A stretch of DNA of 64,000 bases from Cytophagaceae bacterium. Lineage in GTDB: Bacteria; Bacteroidota; Bacteroidia; Cytophagales; Spirosomataceae. Below are positions 7,993 to 17,666 of the stretch, in pieces. The number at the start of each line of letters is the position of its first letter. Positions within the stretch are counted from its first letter, which is position 1. The notes beneath the pieces were generated by a model. That model was not told where the DNA came from. It saw only the letters and a list, made by a program, of their open reading frames with translations, and ran no database searches. The translations under genes were made by a program, and so were the position numbers. The stretch is taken from assembly GCA_016722655.1 (NCBI GenBank), contig JADKIR010000004.1:3224001-3288000 (forward strand), given 5' to 3'.

Positions 7993-10407
7993 ATGAAATG
8001 GATCAAACGCCTCCTTTGGATGCTACTTTTTGTTATTATTGCTTCCGTAACCGGAATTTATTTCTTTTTAAAATCACTACAACCCGACTACAATGCTGAA
8101 GTGAATATGCCCGGTCTAAAGTCTGAAGTTGAAGTTTTGTATGACGACTATGCCATTCCGCATATTTATGCTCAAAACGAGGAAGACCTTTGGTATGCTC
8201 TTGGCTATGTGCATGCTCAGGACCGATTATTTCAAATGGAAGTGCTTAGAAGAGTGGGTGATGGTCGGCTTGCAGAGATTTTTGGAAAAGAAGTAGTCGA
8301 TGTAGATAAGTTTTTCAGGTCACTTGGACTTAGAAATTATGCTAAAAAAACGATAGACTCAGTATATAAATCGCATCCCGATGCAGGCTTTGTTAAGAAT
8401 GCAAATGCTTATGTAAAAGGAATCAATCAATTTATAAAATCGGGCAAAACGCCTGTGGAGTTTACTTTGGCAGGCATTGAAAAAGCAGAATTTACCCTCG
8501 AAGATTGTGAAATCATTGTGGGTTATATGTCATATACTTTCATGGAAGCATTTCGTGGAGAAGCAATAACAGATTATGTAAATCAAAAACTTGGTGGCGA
8601 TTATCTTTCTGATTTGGGGATAAATTCAACAGTTGACAATCCAAAAATCCCTGTTGACAAAATAGCTCAAAATAGTTTTTTGGATCTAAATAATTTCCTA
8701 GCTAAAATAGAGAAAAAAGTACCTGCTCCACCTCTTCATGGCTCCAATGGCTGGGTGATTTCAGGTAAAAAAACTAAATCAGGCAAACCTATACTTTCCA
8801 ATGACACGCATATTGCTTTTTCCCAACCTTCGGTTTGGTATGAGGCACATTTGGAATGCCCCGGATTTAAGTTTTATGGAAATTTCGTGGCAGGTGTTCC
8901 TTTTGCATTTCTGGGTCATAACGACCATGGTGGCTGGGGTTTAACGATGTTTTTGAATGATGAAATGGATTTTTACAGAGAGAAAGTAAATCCACAAAAT
9001 GCCAATCAGGTGTGGTTTAAAGATAAATGGGAGAATTTACAAACCAGAAATGAAACCATAAAGGTAAAAGGAGAAGCCGATGTGGCTATTTCAGTCAGGG
9101 AGTCACGTCATGGTGTGCTTATCAGTGATGTGATGACCAACAAAGAAGTGGCGGCACCATTTACTGATGAAAAATCACCCATTTCTGTATTCTGGACTTA
9201 TCATAAATTTCCTTCCAGAAATATGGAGGCATGCTATGGAATGGCAAAATCAAAAAATGCTAAAGAAGTCGAACAGTCGGTGAAATTGATTCATTCACCC
9301 GGGCTCAATGTGATGTGGGGCGATACCGAAGGCAATATTGCCTGGTGGGCTACCGCAAAACTTATAAAGAGGGCACCTCATGTCAATTCAAAACTTGTTT
9401 TAGATGGTAGCAGTGGCAAAGATGAACCGCTTGGATGGCATGATTTTACTGAAAATCCCCAGATATTAAACCCTGACAGTGGGGTGCTTTATTCGGCCAA
9501 TAATCAACCCGAAGCCCGAAATGGAAGTTATTATCCGGGATACTATGTTCCGGTTGACAGAGCTGCCCGAATCAAAAGTCTGATTTATACCGATAAAAAT
9601 AACTGGACTGAACCCGAAGTAAGAAAAGTAATCAACGATGTGACCAATCCGGTTGATGTGGATTTGTTGAAAGAGATAATTCCCGTTTTTGAAGGTGATA
9701 TTAAATCAGAAAGTGCTAAAAAAGCTTTGGCAATATTGAAAAAATGGGATGGCTCACATGATAAAGAGGATATTGAACCGGCTATTTATTACAGATTTGT
9801 TTATAGGGTTGATGAATATTTGATGAAAGATGAAATAGGAGAGCAGTATTTTGATTTGCTAAGATTAAATATGCTTTGGGAACACGGTAGGGTAGGATTA
9901 TATAAAAATGATGTTTCCAAATGGTGGGATAACCGCAATACCTCGCAAAAAGAGAGCAGAAAAGAAATACTTTCCGGTGCATTTAATAAGGCCGTTGACG
10001 ACCTTGAAAAACAGTTGGGGAACGATATGAATGCTTGGAAATGGAAAAAAATCCATACCCTGACACAGCCTCATCCGATGGGTATTTTGCCTGTGGTAGG
10101 AAAATTCTTTAATGTGGGTCCAATTCCTGCACCGGGAGGCAAAAATACCATCAATAATCTTGATTTCAGGGTTGATTCAACCGGATTGTATAATATAGTA
10201 TATGGACCGGCTTTAAGAAGAATTGTAGATTTTGGAAATCCGGAGAGTGGTACAAGTATCAATCCAACAGGACAATCGGGCTATTTCATGAATAAACATT
10301 ATGATGATCAGGCCTGGATGTTTGCCAACTCACAATCCAGAAAAGAACTCATGAACCGCAAAGAGATTGAGAAAGTGATGATAGGTAGGACAAAAATGCA
10401 TAAATGA
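7993..10407 (+). CDS. Penicillin acylase family (Ntn-hydrolase) amidase
   Basis: About 804 residues with an N-terminal membrane/signal segment (MKWIKRLLWMLLFVIIASVTGIYFF). The A-chain holds YAIPHIYAQNEEDLWYALGYVHAQDRLFQME. The autocatalytic junction is HG/SNGWVISG, placing the nucleophile Ser at about residue 251 (codon 8743), followed by the B-chain with SNDTHIAFSQPSVWYEAHL. Family members cleave N-acyl side chains from beta-lactams, acyl-homoserine lactones or similar amides after self-processing in the periplasm. The real substrate is unknown. Length and motifs are complete. It stands alone with its own promoter. Confidence 0.9.
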   Translation: MKWIKRLLWMLLFVIIASVTGIYFFLKSLQPDYNAEVNMPGLKSEVEVLYDDYAIPHIYAQNEEDLWYALGYVHAQDRLFQMEVLRRVGDGRLAEIFGKEVVDVDKFFRSLGLRNYAKKTIDSVYKSHPDAGFVKNANAYVKGINQFIKSGKTPVEFTLAGIEKAEFTLEDCEIIVGYMSYTFMEAFRGEAITDYVNQKLGGDYLSDLGINSTVDNPKIPVDKIAQNSFLDLNNFLAKIEKKVPAPPLHGSNGWVISGKKTKSGKPILSNDTHIAFSQPSVWYEAHLECPGFKFYGNFVAGVPFAFLGHNDHGGWGLTMFLNDEMDFYREKVNPQNANQVWFKDKWENLQTRNETIKVKGEADVAISVRESRHGVLISDVMTNKEVAAPFTDEKSPISVFWTYHKFPSRNMEACYGMAKSKNAKEVEQSVKLIHSPGLNVMWGDTEGNIAWWATAKLIKRAPHVNSKLVLDGSSGKDEPLGWHDFTENPQILNPDSGVLYSANNQPEARNGSYYPGYYVPVDRAARIKSLIYTDKNNWTEPEVRKVINDVTNPVDVDLLKEIIPVFEGDIKSESAKKALAILKKWDGSHDKEDIEPAIYYRFVYRVDEYLMKDEIGEQYFDLLRLNMLWEHGRVGLYKNDVSKWWDNRNTSQKESRKEILSGAFNKAVDDLEKQLGNDMNAWKWKKIHTLTQPHPMGILPVVGKFFNVGPIPAPGGKNTINNLDFRVDSTGLYNIVYGPALRRIVDFGNPESGTSINPTGQSGYFMNKHYDDQAWMFANSQSRKELMNRKEIEKVMIGRTKMHK

Positions 10408-10718
10408 AGGTCTTTAATAAGCTCAAAAAATTATAAAATTTGAATATATTCAAAATTGCCATCTAAGATTCAAATTTTTTTAAGTAAAATCAAGAATAAA
10501 TAACTGTGCCTAAAATAGTGGGCGAAGTTGTACAAGATTGGTTCATTGTGATTTCCGGAAAATTGAACCGTTTTTTAATTACCAGAGGAAAAATATCCTG
10601 GCTGTTTTTTTGAAATTGGGTTTTTGAAAATTGATGATGGATTTTATTAGAGATCTGAAAATGTTGTTTTTTATTTTAATATTCTTCAAAAAAATAGTTT
10701 CAGAAACTTTTTAAAAAA
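10408..10718. other. Intergenic, no gene seen
   Basis: A very AT-rich gap between two converging genes. I see no open frame, tRNA or repeat in it apart from the terminator at its right end. Confidence 0.6.
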
Positions 10719-10750
10719 ACCTACTTCCAAATTATTAAATGGAAGTAGGT
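10719..10750 (-). terminator. Rho-independent terminator of the EF-G2 gene
   Basis: A perfect 11-bp inverted repeat, ACCTACTTCCA / TGGAAGTAGGT, with a 10-base loop. Read on the minus strand it is followed by a run of seven T. It lies about 30 bases past the stop of the elongation factor gene. Confidence 0.85.
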
Positions 10751-10781
10751 CAATCATATTTTTCAGACAATTTCTAAAATA

Positions 10782-12917
10782 TTATTCTGAATCTTCAGAG
10801 TGTTTTTTATTGTACTCATCAGTAAGTTTTTTCTGAATATCATAAGCAACAGGTGCATATTCAGAAAACTCAATACTGTATTTGGCACGTCCCTGACTGA
10901 TACCTCTCAATGTAGAAGAATAATCGTGCATATTGGAAAGGGGTACTTTGGCGGTAATTTTCTGGAATTTACCTTCAGCATCAATACCTTCAACGATACC
11001 CATTCTAACCTGAATATCACCCATCACTGCTCCAACATAGTCAGCAGGGCATATTGTTTCCAATTTATACATTGGCTCCAGAAGCTGAGGTTGAGCATCA
11101 ATAAATGCCTGACGGAATGCTTGTGAACCGGCGATTTTGAATGAAATATCATTGCTATCTACCGGGTGCATTTTACCATCAAAAACACTTACACGTACAT
11201 CGCGGGCGTAAGAGCCGGTCAATGGTCCATTGTGCATTTTTTCCATTATACCTTTCAAAATGGCCGGTAAGAAACGGGCATCAATGGCTCCACCCACAAT
11301 ACAGTTAAAGAATACAAGTTTACCGCCCCAATCTAGTTCTATTTCTTCTCTGCCTCTTACATTCAGTCCTTTAGGGTCAGGCATGCCTTCATACCAGGGC
11401 TCGATTTTTATGGAAACTTCACCAAACTGTCCGGCACCACCACTTTGTTTTTTATGGCGATATACAGCCTCCGCTGGAGCCTGGATAGTTTCACGATAAG
11501 GGATTTTGGGATTTTCGAGATGGATTTCGAGTTTATGGATATTCTGAATTTTCCATTCTACCATTCTAAGATGAAGATCTCCCTGCACATGAATCAAAGT
11601 TTGTTTTAACTCTGGAGAAACTTCGTAGAAAAATGAGGCGTCTTCTTCAATCATCACATGGAGGGCATTTGACAATTTTTCTTCATCTCTTGGATTGACA
11701 GTTGAAATCGCCAAAGTCATGTTAGGGTAAGGAAACTGTATTGGTTCCAATTCCAGGTTCGCACCTTTTTCGTGCAAAGTATTGTTGACATGGGTAGATT
11801 TGAGTTTGATGGTAGCCCCTATGTCACCGGCAACCAATTCATCTACTTGTATCCTGTTGTGACCTTCGACCAAAAGCAGCTGATTGAGTTTTTCGGTTAC
11901 GCCGGTATTTTCATTTACCAACTCTGAGCCGGTTTTTACTTTTCCTGAGAAAACTTTAAATAAGCTCAACTCGCCAATATGTGGCTCTATGATAGTTTTG
12001 AAAATAAATATGCAAGCAGGGCCATTGGGATCACATTTTAATTCTTTTCCTGATTTCGTGATTTGAGGTGGCATTTCGCTGGCAGAAGGGCACACGTTGT
12101 CGATATAACTCATAACTCGTCCAACACCCATATTTTGCTCGGCAGAAGTACAGAAAACCGGGAAGATGTCATGCTTGATCATAGAAGTATGAAGGCCATT
12201 TTTCATTTCTTCCTCTGATAATTCTCCCTGATCAAAGTATTTTTCCATCAAACCTTCGTCGTTGGCAGCGATAGCTTCCACCAACTCCTGATGTAATTTT
12301 TCGGCTTTTTCTTTTTCATCTGCCGGAATTGCTTTTTTCTCTGGTTTTCCTCCGCCTGGTTTGTATTCATACATTACCATATTGAGTACATCAATCATCT
12401 GATGATAATCGGGACCTGGTTTTACAGGATATTGCACAGCCACTACGTTAGGTCCGAAGTGAGCTTTAGCCTCGGCGAGTGTGCGGTCAAAATCGGCATT
12501 GGCTTTGTCGATATGATTAACCACAAAGAGCATCGGTGTTTTAAATTTCTCTGTATATTCCCAAATAATATCAGTTCCTACTTCTACTCCCATTTCGGCG
12601 TTTAGCAGCATCACGCCTGTATCGGCCACTCTGAGGGCACTTATTACCTCACCCACAAAGTCGTCGTAACCGGGAGTATCGAGAATATTGATTTTATAGT
12701 CATGCCATGTAGTATGCATTAAAGAGGCAAAAACCGAGCTACCGCGTTTTTGTTCCAGTTCGTGGTAGTCACTTACGGTATTGTTTTGGGACACTGACCC
12801 TCTGCGGGTGATGGTTCCTGATTCGAAAAGCATGCTTTCGGCAAAGGTAGTTTTACCTGAGCCGGCATGCCCAAGCAAGGCGATGTTGCGTACATGGTTG
12901 GTATCAAATGCTGCCAT
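10782..12917 (-). CDS. EF-G paralogue, EF-G2 (FusA2) type elongation factor
   Basis: 711 residues with the five-domain EF-G layout. The P-loop GHAGSGKTT is at 16-24. G3 reads DTPGYDD (80-86), with Tyr84 in place of the catalytic His of ordinary EF-G. G4 reads NHID (134-137) rather than NKxD. Switch I (HELEQKRGSSV) lacks the GIT threonine. Domain IV and V strings are present: QSGGAGQFGEV, SNDISFKIAGSQAFRQAF and the C-terminal RGISQGRA. These changes mark the FusA2 subgroup; a Bacteroides member is reported to support translocation without GTP hydrolysis. No ribosomal protein or fusA neighbours, consistent with a second, conditionally used factor. Closed by a strong terminator. Confidence 0.92.
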   Translation of the reverse strand: MAAFDTNHVRNIALLGHAGSGKTTFAESMLFESGTITRRGSVSQNNTVSDYHELEQKRGSSVFASLMHTTWHDYKINILDTPGYDDFVGEVISALRVADTGVMLLNAEMGVEVGTDIIWEYTEKFKTPMLFVVNHIDKANADFDRTLAEAKAHFGPNVVAVQYPVKPGPDYHQMIDVLNMVMYEYKPGGGKPEKKAIPADEKEKAEKLHQELVEAIAANDEGLMEKYFDQGELSEEEMKNGLHTSMIKHDIFPVFCTSAEQNMGVGRVMSYIDNVCPSASEMPPQITKSGKELKCDPNGPACIFIFKTIIEPHIGELSLFKVFSGKVKTGSELVNENTGVTEKLNQLLLVEGHNRIQVDELVAGDIGATIKLKSTHVNNTLHEKGANLELEPIQFPYPNMTLAISTVNPRDEEKLSNALHVMIEEDASFFYEVSPELKQTLIHVQGDLHLRMVEWKIQNIHKLEIHLENPKIPYRETIQAPAEAVYRHKKQSGGAGQFGEVSIKIEPWYEGMPDPKGLNVRGREEIELDWGGKLVFFNCIVGGAIDARFLPAILKGIMEKMHNGPLTGSYARDVRVSVFDGKMHPVDSNDISFKIAGSQAFRQAFIDAQPQLLEPMYKLETICPADYVGAVMGDIQVRMGIVEGIDAEGKFQKITAKVPLSNMHDYSSTLRGISQGRAKYSIEFSEYAPVAYDIQKKLTDEYNKKHSEDSE

Positions 12918-13108
12918 AATTATAATATTTTTCTGGTTATCAATAATTTACAAAAACGAAGCAATCTTCACAATTCAATATAAAATAAAAGGAAAAGGGT
13001 CTGATTTCTTGCATTTTATTAATATAAATGTAGATTTATAGAATAGCAAAATAAAATAGTTTTGGTCATGTTTTAGTTTGATTTAGAATTGATTTTTATT
13101 TCAGTAAG

Positions 13109-13139
13109 TTGAAAGTTAGGGTTTTAGTAATTAGTTTTG
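13109..13139 (+). promoter_or_regulatory. Bacteroidota-type promoter
   Basis: TTG (13109-13111), 20 nt, TAGTTTTG (13132-13139): a full consensus match, ending 18 bases before the ATG of the following membrane protein. Confidence 0.6.
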
Positions 13140-13157
13140 AAAAAATAAAATTTATAG

Positions 13158-13703
13158 ATGGCTTTATTAGATATTCGGATAACTACATTACTTTTTTTGG
13201 TAATAATTTTTTCAATTTTTCATATCGTCAGAGACATTTCAAATAAGAAAATTGCCTTCGCAAAAAATACTTTTTTGGCAAGCTCTTTACCACTCTTTAT
13301 TTTGATAACGATTGGTAACTGGGACAATAAACTGTTTCTACTAATTTCCTGTGCCTTATTGGTGGTATCCATATTTCCATATTTTAAATTTTCAAAAAAT
13401 CAGCTTTCGATTCCATCGGTAAACGAAGAAAAACTTGAAGACTTATTGGATAAATTTGGAGTAGAAAAATTGGGCATTATGCCAGATGTAACCATTAAAT
13501 ATTATCGAATAAATAGCAACAACCTTGGATTTAAAACACTCTCTTTACCATCTTGGTTGAGTGATTCTCAGATAAGTGAAATTATATATTTTTTGAGAGA
13601 AAATAGGAAGTTTTACCAGAAAGCAGACATTTCTACATTCTATAAAATTGCTTTATTTTTTGTGGCCGTTATCTTTTTTGTATATAAATCTAAAAATCCT
13701 TAA
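13158..13703 (+). CDS. Membrane protein of unknown function
   Basis: 181 residues. Three hydrophobic segments near the N-terminus (about 8-24, 40-55, 60-74), a polar middle of about 80 residues (VNEEKLEDLLDKFGVEKLGIMPDVTIKYYR), and a C-terminal membrane helix (FYKIALFFVAVIFFVYK). No family recognised. It ends close to the converging arginyl-transferase-like gene. Confidence 0.55.
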   Translation: MALLDIRITTLLFLVIIFSIFHIVRDISNKKIAFAKNTFLASSLPLFILITIGNWDNKLFLLISCALLVVSIFPYFKFSKNQLSIPSVNEEKLEDLLDKFGVEKLGIMPDVTIKYYRINSNNLGFKTLSLPSWLSDSQISEIIYFLRENRKFYQKADISTFYKIALFFVAVIFFVYKSKNP

Positions 13704-13720
13704 AATTTTTCAATTTCTGA

Positions 13721-14761
13721 TCAGGAAAAAGCATCGATCCATTTTTCAAGGAATCCATGTATTTCAGGGTCTGAAAATAATATTCTGACGGGTCTCAGCA
13801 GGAATTTGTTATAAACACCCTCCTGCATTTCCAAATTGGTTTGAAAGGCCTTTTGAGCGACCACAAACTCATATTTTTTATTTACAATACTATAAGTTAC
13901 CAACCATTCCTCATGCATCGGAAATGAGGGCAGCAGCAGGATTCTCGGGGTATCAAGCAACTTATACTCTTTGTATTCTCTGGTCATGTTGAGATCAAAA
14001 AAATCATATTTCAACAAATCATGCTGAACCCCTAGCAATCCCAACTCTATTGAAAGCAATTTTAACTTTTTCTCGATTTTTCTCAGTGGTAATGACACCG
14101 GATTAAAATCCATTAGAGAAGTCCATTTCCCGTTTTCCAAATCCAGATATTCTGAAGCCGATGGAGCAATATCAAGTTTATAATCAAATGATTTGAAGCC
14201 CGGAGCAAAATATCCCGGATAAAAAAAATCGTAATTTTTGGATTTCAGGAAAAGTACTTTTTGCAATAATAGAAATTTCCCAAGACTATATTTCTTATAT
14301 TCAGGATTATAAAAACTTACAATTCCCTGGGCCGTTTTTTCACCCATGTCAAACACCCCGGCTGCAATAAGCTTGCCCTTATCAAAGACCTGAATCTGCA
14401 TACTTTGAAAAATATTAAAAAGTTGCTGATCCAAAAGTAAGGTTTGCAAAGAACTCACCGCCGTAAAAGATACTGAATTTCGGTAGTTATAATAAAGGTT
14501 TTCGAGTTCTGAGGTAAGGACAAATTCGGAGAACCTAACTTCAAAATTTTTGCAATTTTTAATGATTTTTTGTTGAGTTGGAGACAATTCAAATTCTCTA
14601 AGTTTTACTCTGAGCCAAAGAGCACTAAATTGTTTTTGATCAAAAGTAAGGAAATTGGTGGTGAACATATTTTGACCTAACCTAAACCACCCTTTTTCGA
14701 GATATTGGTCAAGTGCCAAAGGGCTGATAGAATCAAGGATATGTATATCGGCGAGTTTCAA
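13721..14761 (-). CDS. Arginyl-tRNA--protein transferase-like (ATE/Bpt C-terminal GNAT fold)
   Basis: 346 residues. The core VFDKGKLIAAGVFDMGEKTA, then SFYNPEYKKYSLGKFLLLQ and YFAPGFKSFDYK matches the C-terminal domain of arginine/leucine-tRNA-protein transferases, including the usual Y-x-G-Y..G-x-K..YK pattern. The N-terminal part (LDQYLEKGWFRLGQNMFTTNFL) aligns with the ATE N-domain but lacks its cysteine cluster. About 100 residues follow the core, longer than Bpt. It may attach an amino acid to protein N-termini as a degradation tag, or be a diverged acyltransferase using tRNA-bound donors. Confidence 0.72.
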   Translation of the reverse strand: MKLADIHILDSISPLALDQYLEKGWFRLGQNMFTTNFLTFDQKQFSALWLRVKLREFELSPTQQKIIKNCKNFEVRFSEFVLTSELENLYYNYRNSVSFTAVSSLQTLLLDQQLFNIFQSMQIQVFDKGKLIAAGVFDMGEKTAQGIVSFYNPEYKKYSLGKFLLLQKVLFLKSKNYDFFYPGYFAPGFKSFDYKLDIAPSASEYLDLENGKWTSLMDFNPVSLPLRKIEKKLKLLSIELGLLGVQHDLLKYDFFDLNMTREYKEYKLLDTPRILLLPSFPMHEEWLVTYSIVNKKYEFVVAQKAFQTNLEMQEGVYNKFLLRPVRILFSDPEIHGFLEKWIDAFS

Positions 14762-14926
14762 TTATTTGATTTAAGATTTTCAAAAATAAGTCATCAAAAG
14801 AAATAGCATCAAGTTTCTTATTTTTTTTTTATCTCTAAAGTCAAAAAAAACTTAAAAAAATCAATATGCGGTTTCATTTTCAAAACCATATTGTCTAATG
14901 ATATTTTCAGGAATGATATAAAACGA

Positions 14927-14953
14927 AAAAAGCCACTCCTAAAAGTGGCTTTT
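14927..14953 (-). terminator. Rho-independent terminator of the PiT gene
   Basis: AAAAGCCACT / AGTGGCTTTT inverted repeat with a 7-base loop. On the minus strand the stem is followed by TT and T-rich sequence. It is 20 bases past the transporter stop codon. Confidence 0.8.
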
Positions 14954-14972
14954 ATTATTACTTTTTGAGAAA

Positions 14973-16391
14973 TTATCCTGCAAACATTCTAAATAACAAG
15001 AACAAAGCTGCTGAAAGAATCATCGAAACTGGCAAGGTTAAAAGCCAGGCTATGGCAATATTCTTGATGGTTCCGGGCTGAAGATTTTTGATACCTTTCG
15101 ATGCCACCATCGATCCTGCAATACCCGAAGATAAAGTATGCGTGGTACTTACCGGCAATTTAAAACCGGAAGCTAAACCAATGGTAATGGCAGCAACCAA
15201 CTCTGCAGACGCACCTTGTGCATAAGTTAAATGAGATTTTCCGATTTTTTCACCCACCGTAACCACAATCCTTTTCCAGCCTATCATAGTACCAAGTCCC
15301 AATGAAATGGAAATAAGTAAAATAACCCAGAATGGAGCAAAATCAGTAGCTTTTCTAATTCCTTTTTCTTCTTTAACGGCGGCTTTTGAAAGTGATTCCC
15401 TGTCTTCCTTGCTTAGTTTCACACTTTCATCTGAAAGCAGTTTTTTTGTGTTGCTCGAAACTTTCAAAATGGCTCCACGTAACTCGAGTTTTCCCAGCGT
15501 GTCATTTGAAGTCTGATTCACGACGGGCATCAAATAAGCCACATTGGATTTGATTTCATTGATGTGTTTCATTTCAGAAACTCCCAAACCAACGGTATCT
15601 ATTTTTGAAACAATGGTTTCTATTTTAACCAAATCAGGCTCAATTTCTTTTAGTTTTTTTGCACTTGTAATGGCAAAATATGAAGGTAAAACACCAATCA
15701 ATATCAACATCATCAGACCAATACCTTTCTGTCCGTCATTTTTTCCATGGAAAAAACTCACCAATGTACAAGTTGAAATCAAAACACCTCTGATCCATGA
15801 AGGAGGAGCCTGATTTTTCTTCGGTTCTGAAAATATCTGGTTTCTTACGTCTTTATTTACTGATCTTCGCAAAATAAACATCAATACCACAGCCAATGTA
15901 AAACCAATCAATGGTGCCATTAACAGACCTGTGAAAATATCTCTAACTTTATCCCAGTTAATGGCTGCGGCACCGGTAGCATTCCCTGGTAATAAAGCAT
16001 ATCCAAGTCCAACTCCCATAATTGCACCAATCAAAGTATGAGAACTCGAAGAGGGCAAACCAAAATACCAGGTTCCGAAATTCCAGATGATGGCACTGAA
16101 CAGCATTGCCATGACCATAGAAAGCGAATGATAGACATTTTGGTCTATTAATAACTCTACAGGCAATAGATTGACAATACTCATTCCAACTCCGACACCA
16201 CCGGTTATAACCCCGATGAAGTTCATTAGTCCCGACCAAACTACTGCTTGGGTGGGTTTGAGGGAATTGGTATAAATCACAGTGGCAACTGCATTGGCAG
16301 TATCGTGAAAACCATTGATAAATTCGAAAAAACTGGCAGCTAAAAGTGCAAAAAATAAAAGTAAAAAAACGTCGGTTTCTAATCCAAACAT
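14973..16391 (-). CDS. Inorganic phosphate transporter, PiT family
   Basis: 472 residues, about 10-12 membrane helices. It carries the PiT signature twice: FINGFHDTANAVATVIYTN near residue 24 and GLASGFKLPVSTTHTLSSG near the C-terminus. A polar, helical insert of about 100 residues (KKLKEIEPDLVKIETIVSKID to KEEKGIRKATDF) splits the two halves. PiT proteins are low-affinity phosphate (often metal-phosphate) symporters of the inner membrane. No phoU-like gene is adjacent, which is unusual because many PiT genes in this phylum sit next to one. Confidence 0.92.
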   Translation of the reverse strand: MFGLETDVFLLLFFALLAASFFEFINGFHDTANAVATVIYTNSLKPTQAVVWSGLMNFIGVITGGVGVGMSIVNLLPVELLIDQNVYHSLSMVMAMLFSAIIWNFGTWYFGLPSSSSHTLIGAIMGVGLGYALLPGNATGAAAINWDKVRDIFTGLLMAPLIGFTLAVVLMFILRRSVNKDVRNQIFSEPKKNQAPPSWIRGVLISTCTLVSFFHGKNDGQKGIGLMMLILIGVLPSYFAITSAKKLKEIEPDLVKIETIVSKIDTVGLGVSEMKHINEIKSNVAYLMPVVNQTSNDTLGKLELRGAILKVSSNTKKLLSDESVKLSKEDRESLSKAAVKEEKGIRKATDFAPFWVILLISISLGLGTMIGWKRIVVTVGEKIGKSHLTYAQGASAELVAAITIGLASGFKLPVSTTHTLSSGIAGSMVASKGIKNLQPGTIKNIAIAWLLTLPVSMILSAALFLLFRMFAG

Positions 16392-16497
16392 AAGTAGTTT
16401 ATTTAAAGAGGTTTTACTATTTCATATTGGTGGTGCAAATGTCTGAATAATTTTTGAAGCAAACCAACGATTTTCGTTTCCCAATGTTACCAAATTG

Positions 16498-17532
16498 TTA
16501 AGTTTCTTTAATTGCCAACTGCCCGCATGCTGCATCAATGTCTTTTCCGCGACTCCTGCGTATGTGAACATTTACTCTGTTTTTCTCCAAAAAGGCCGCA
16601 AATTCTTCAATTTTGTCTTTTTCAGCGTTTTTAAAGTCGGCCTCTGAAATAGGGTTGTACTCTATTATATTGACCTTTGCGGGTACTTTTTTCCAAAATT
16701 TCAACAAATCATTGGCATCATCAAGGCTATCATTGAAACCGTTAAATACGATGTATTCGAAAGTAATAATGTTTCCTGTTTTTTTATAAAAATAATTTAA
16801 AGCTTCGGCAAGGTTTTTTAGCGAGTTTGATTCATTGATGGGCATAATCTGGTTACGCTTTTCGTCATTAGCTGCATGAAGCGATAGAGCTAGATTAAAT
16901 TTCACTTCGTCATCTCCAAGTTTTTTGATCATTTTGGCAATGCCGGCGGTGGAGACGGTGATGCGTTTCGGAGACCAGTTGAGCCCATCTGGTGATGTAA
17001 TATAATTGACCGACTGAATCATTGCCTCATAATTGAGTAATGGTTCACCCATTCCCATATATACAATATTTGTCAAAGGTGCATTAAAATGTTCCTGAGC
17101 CTGATTTTTTATCAAAATCACCTGATCATAGATTTCGGCAGCATCAAGATTCCGTTCTCTTTTCATATATCCGGTTGCACAAAATTTACAGGTAAGCGAG
17201 CAACCCACCTGTGAAGATATACAAGCGGTCATACGGGTATCGGTAGGAATCAAAACACCTTCAACCAAATTTTTGTCATATAGTTTAAATCCTGACTTTA
17301 TGGTTCCGTCGCTGGAAAACTGTGATTTATAAGTAGTAACCGGCCTTATTTCAAATTCCTCAGACATCATTTCTCTCAGTTTTTGAGAAAGATTGGTCAT
17401 GGCAGAGATCTCAGTTACAGATTTTTGCCATAGCCATTCCATGATTTGTTTGGCTCTGAATTTGGGCTCGTTTTTTTCTTTAAGCCATCCTTCCAGTTCC
17501 TGTTTTGTTAACTTTCTTAAATCTGCTTTCAT
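16498..17532 (-). CDS. rlmN: 23S rRNA (adenine2503-C2)-methyltransferase RlmN
   Basis: 344 residues. Radical SAM cluster motif CSLTCKFC (Cys111, 115, 118), SAM-binding GMGEPLLNYE, LSLHAANDEKRNQIMPIN, and the second catalytic Cys336 in AACGQLA at the C-terminus. The N-terminal helical domain (LTKQELEGWLKEKNEPKFRAKQI) is typical. The enzyme methylates A2503 of 23S rRNA, and in many bacteria A37 of some tRNAs. Full length, with no sign of the Cfr resistance variant. Confidence 0.96.
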   Translation of the reverse strand: MKADLRKLTKQELEGWLKEKNEPKFRAKQIMEWLWQKSVTEISAMTNLSQKLREMMSEEFEIRPVTTYKSQFSSDGTIKSGFKLYDKNLVEGVLIPTDTRMTACISSQVGCSLTCKFCATGYMKRERNLDAAEIYDQVILIKNQAQEHFNAPLTNIVYMGMGEPLLNYEAMIQSVNYITSPDGLNWSPKRITVSTAGIAKMIKKLGDDEVKFNLALSLHAANDEKRNQIMPINESNSLKNLAEALNYFYKKTGNIITFEYIVFNGFNDSLDDANDLLKFWKKVPAKVNIIEYNPISEADFKNAEKDKIEEFAAFLEKNRVNVHIRRSRGKDIDAACGQLAIKET

Positions 17533-17625
17533 TCATCAAATATTTATGCAAATTTCTGAATAATATTTTCAAAAATTATTCAAATAAAATAATTTCCATA
17601 AAATGCACCTTTTAAATCAAAAAAC

Positions 17626-17656
17626 TTGTTTATTCTGATTATTAATTGTATTTTTC
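17626..17656 (+). promoter_or_regulatory. Promoter of the aspartyl protease gene
   Basis: TTG (17626-17628), 20 nt, TATTTTTC (17649-17656). It covers a TTG codon at 17646 that would extend the gene, so the ATG at 17667 is the likelier start, with a leader of only a few bases. Confidence 0.45.
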
Positions 17657-17666
17657 TCATGAAAAT

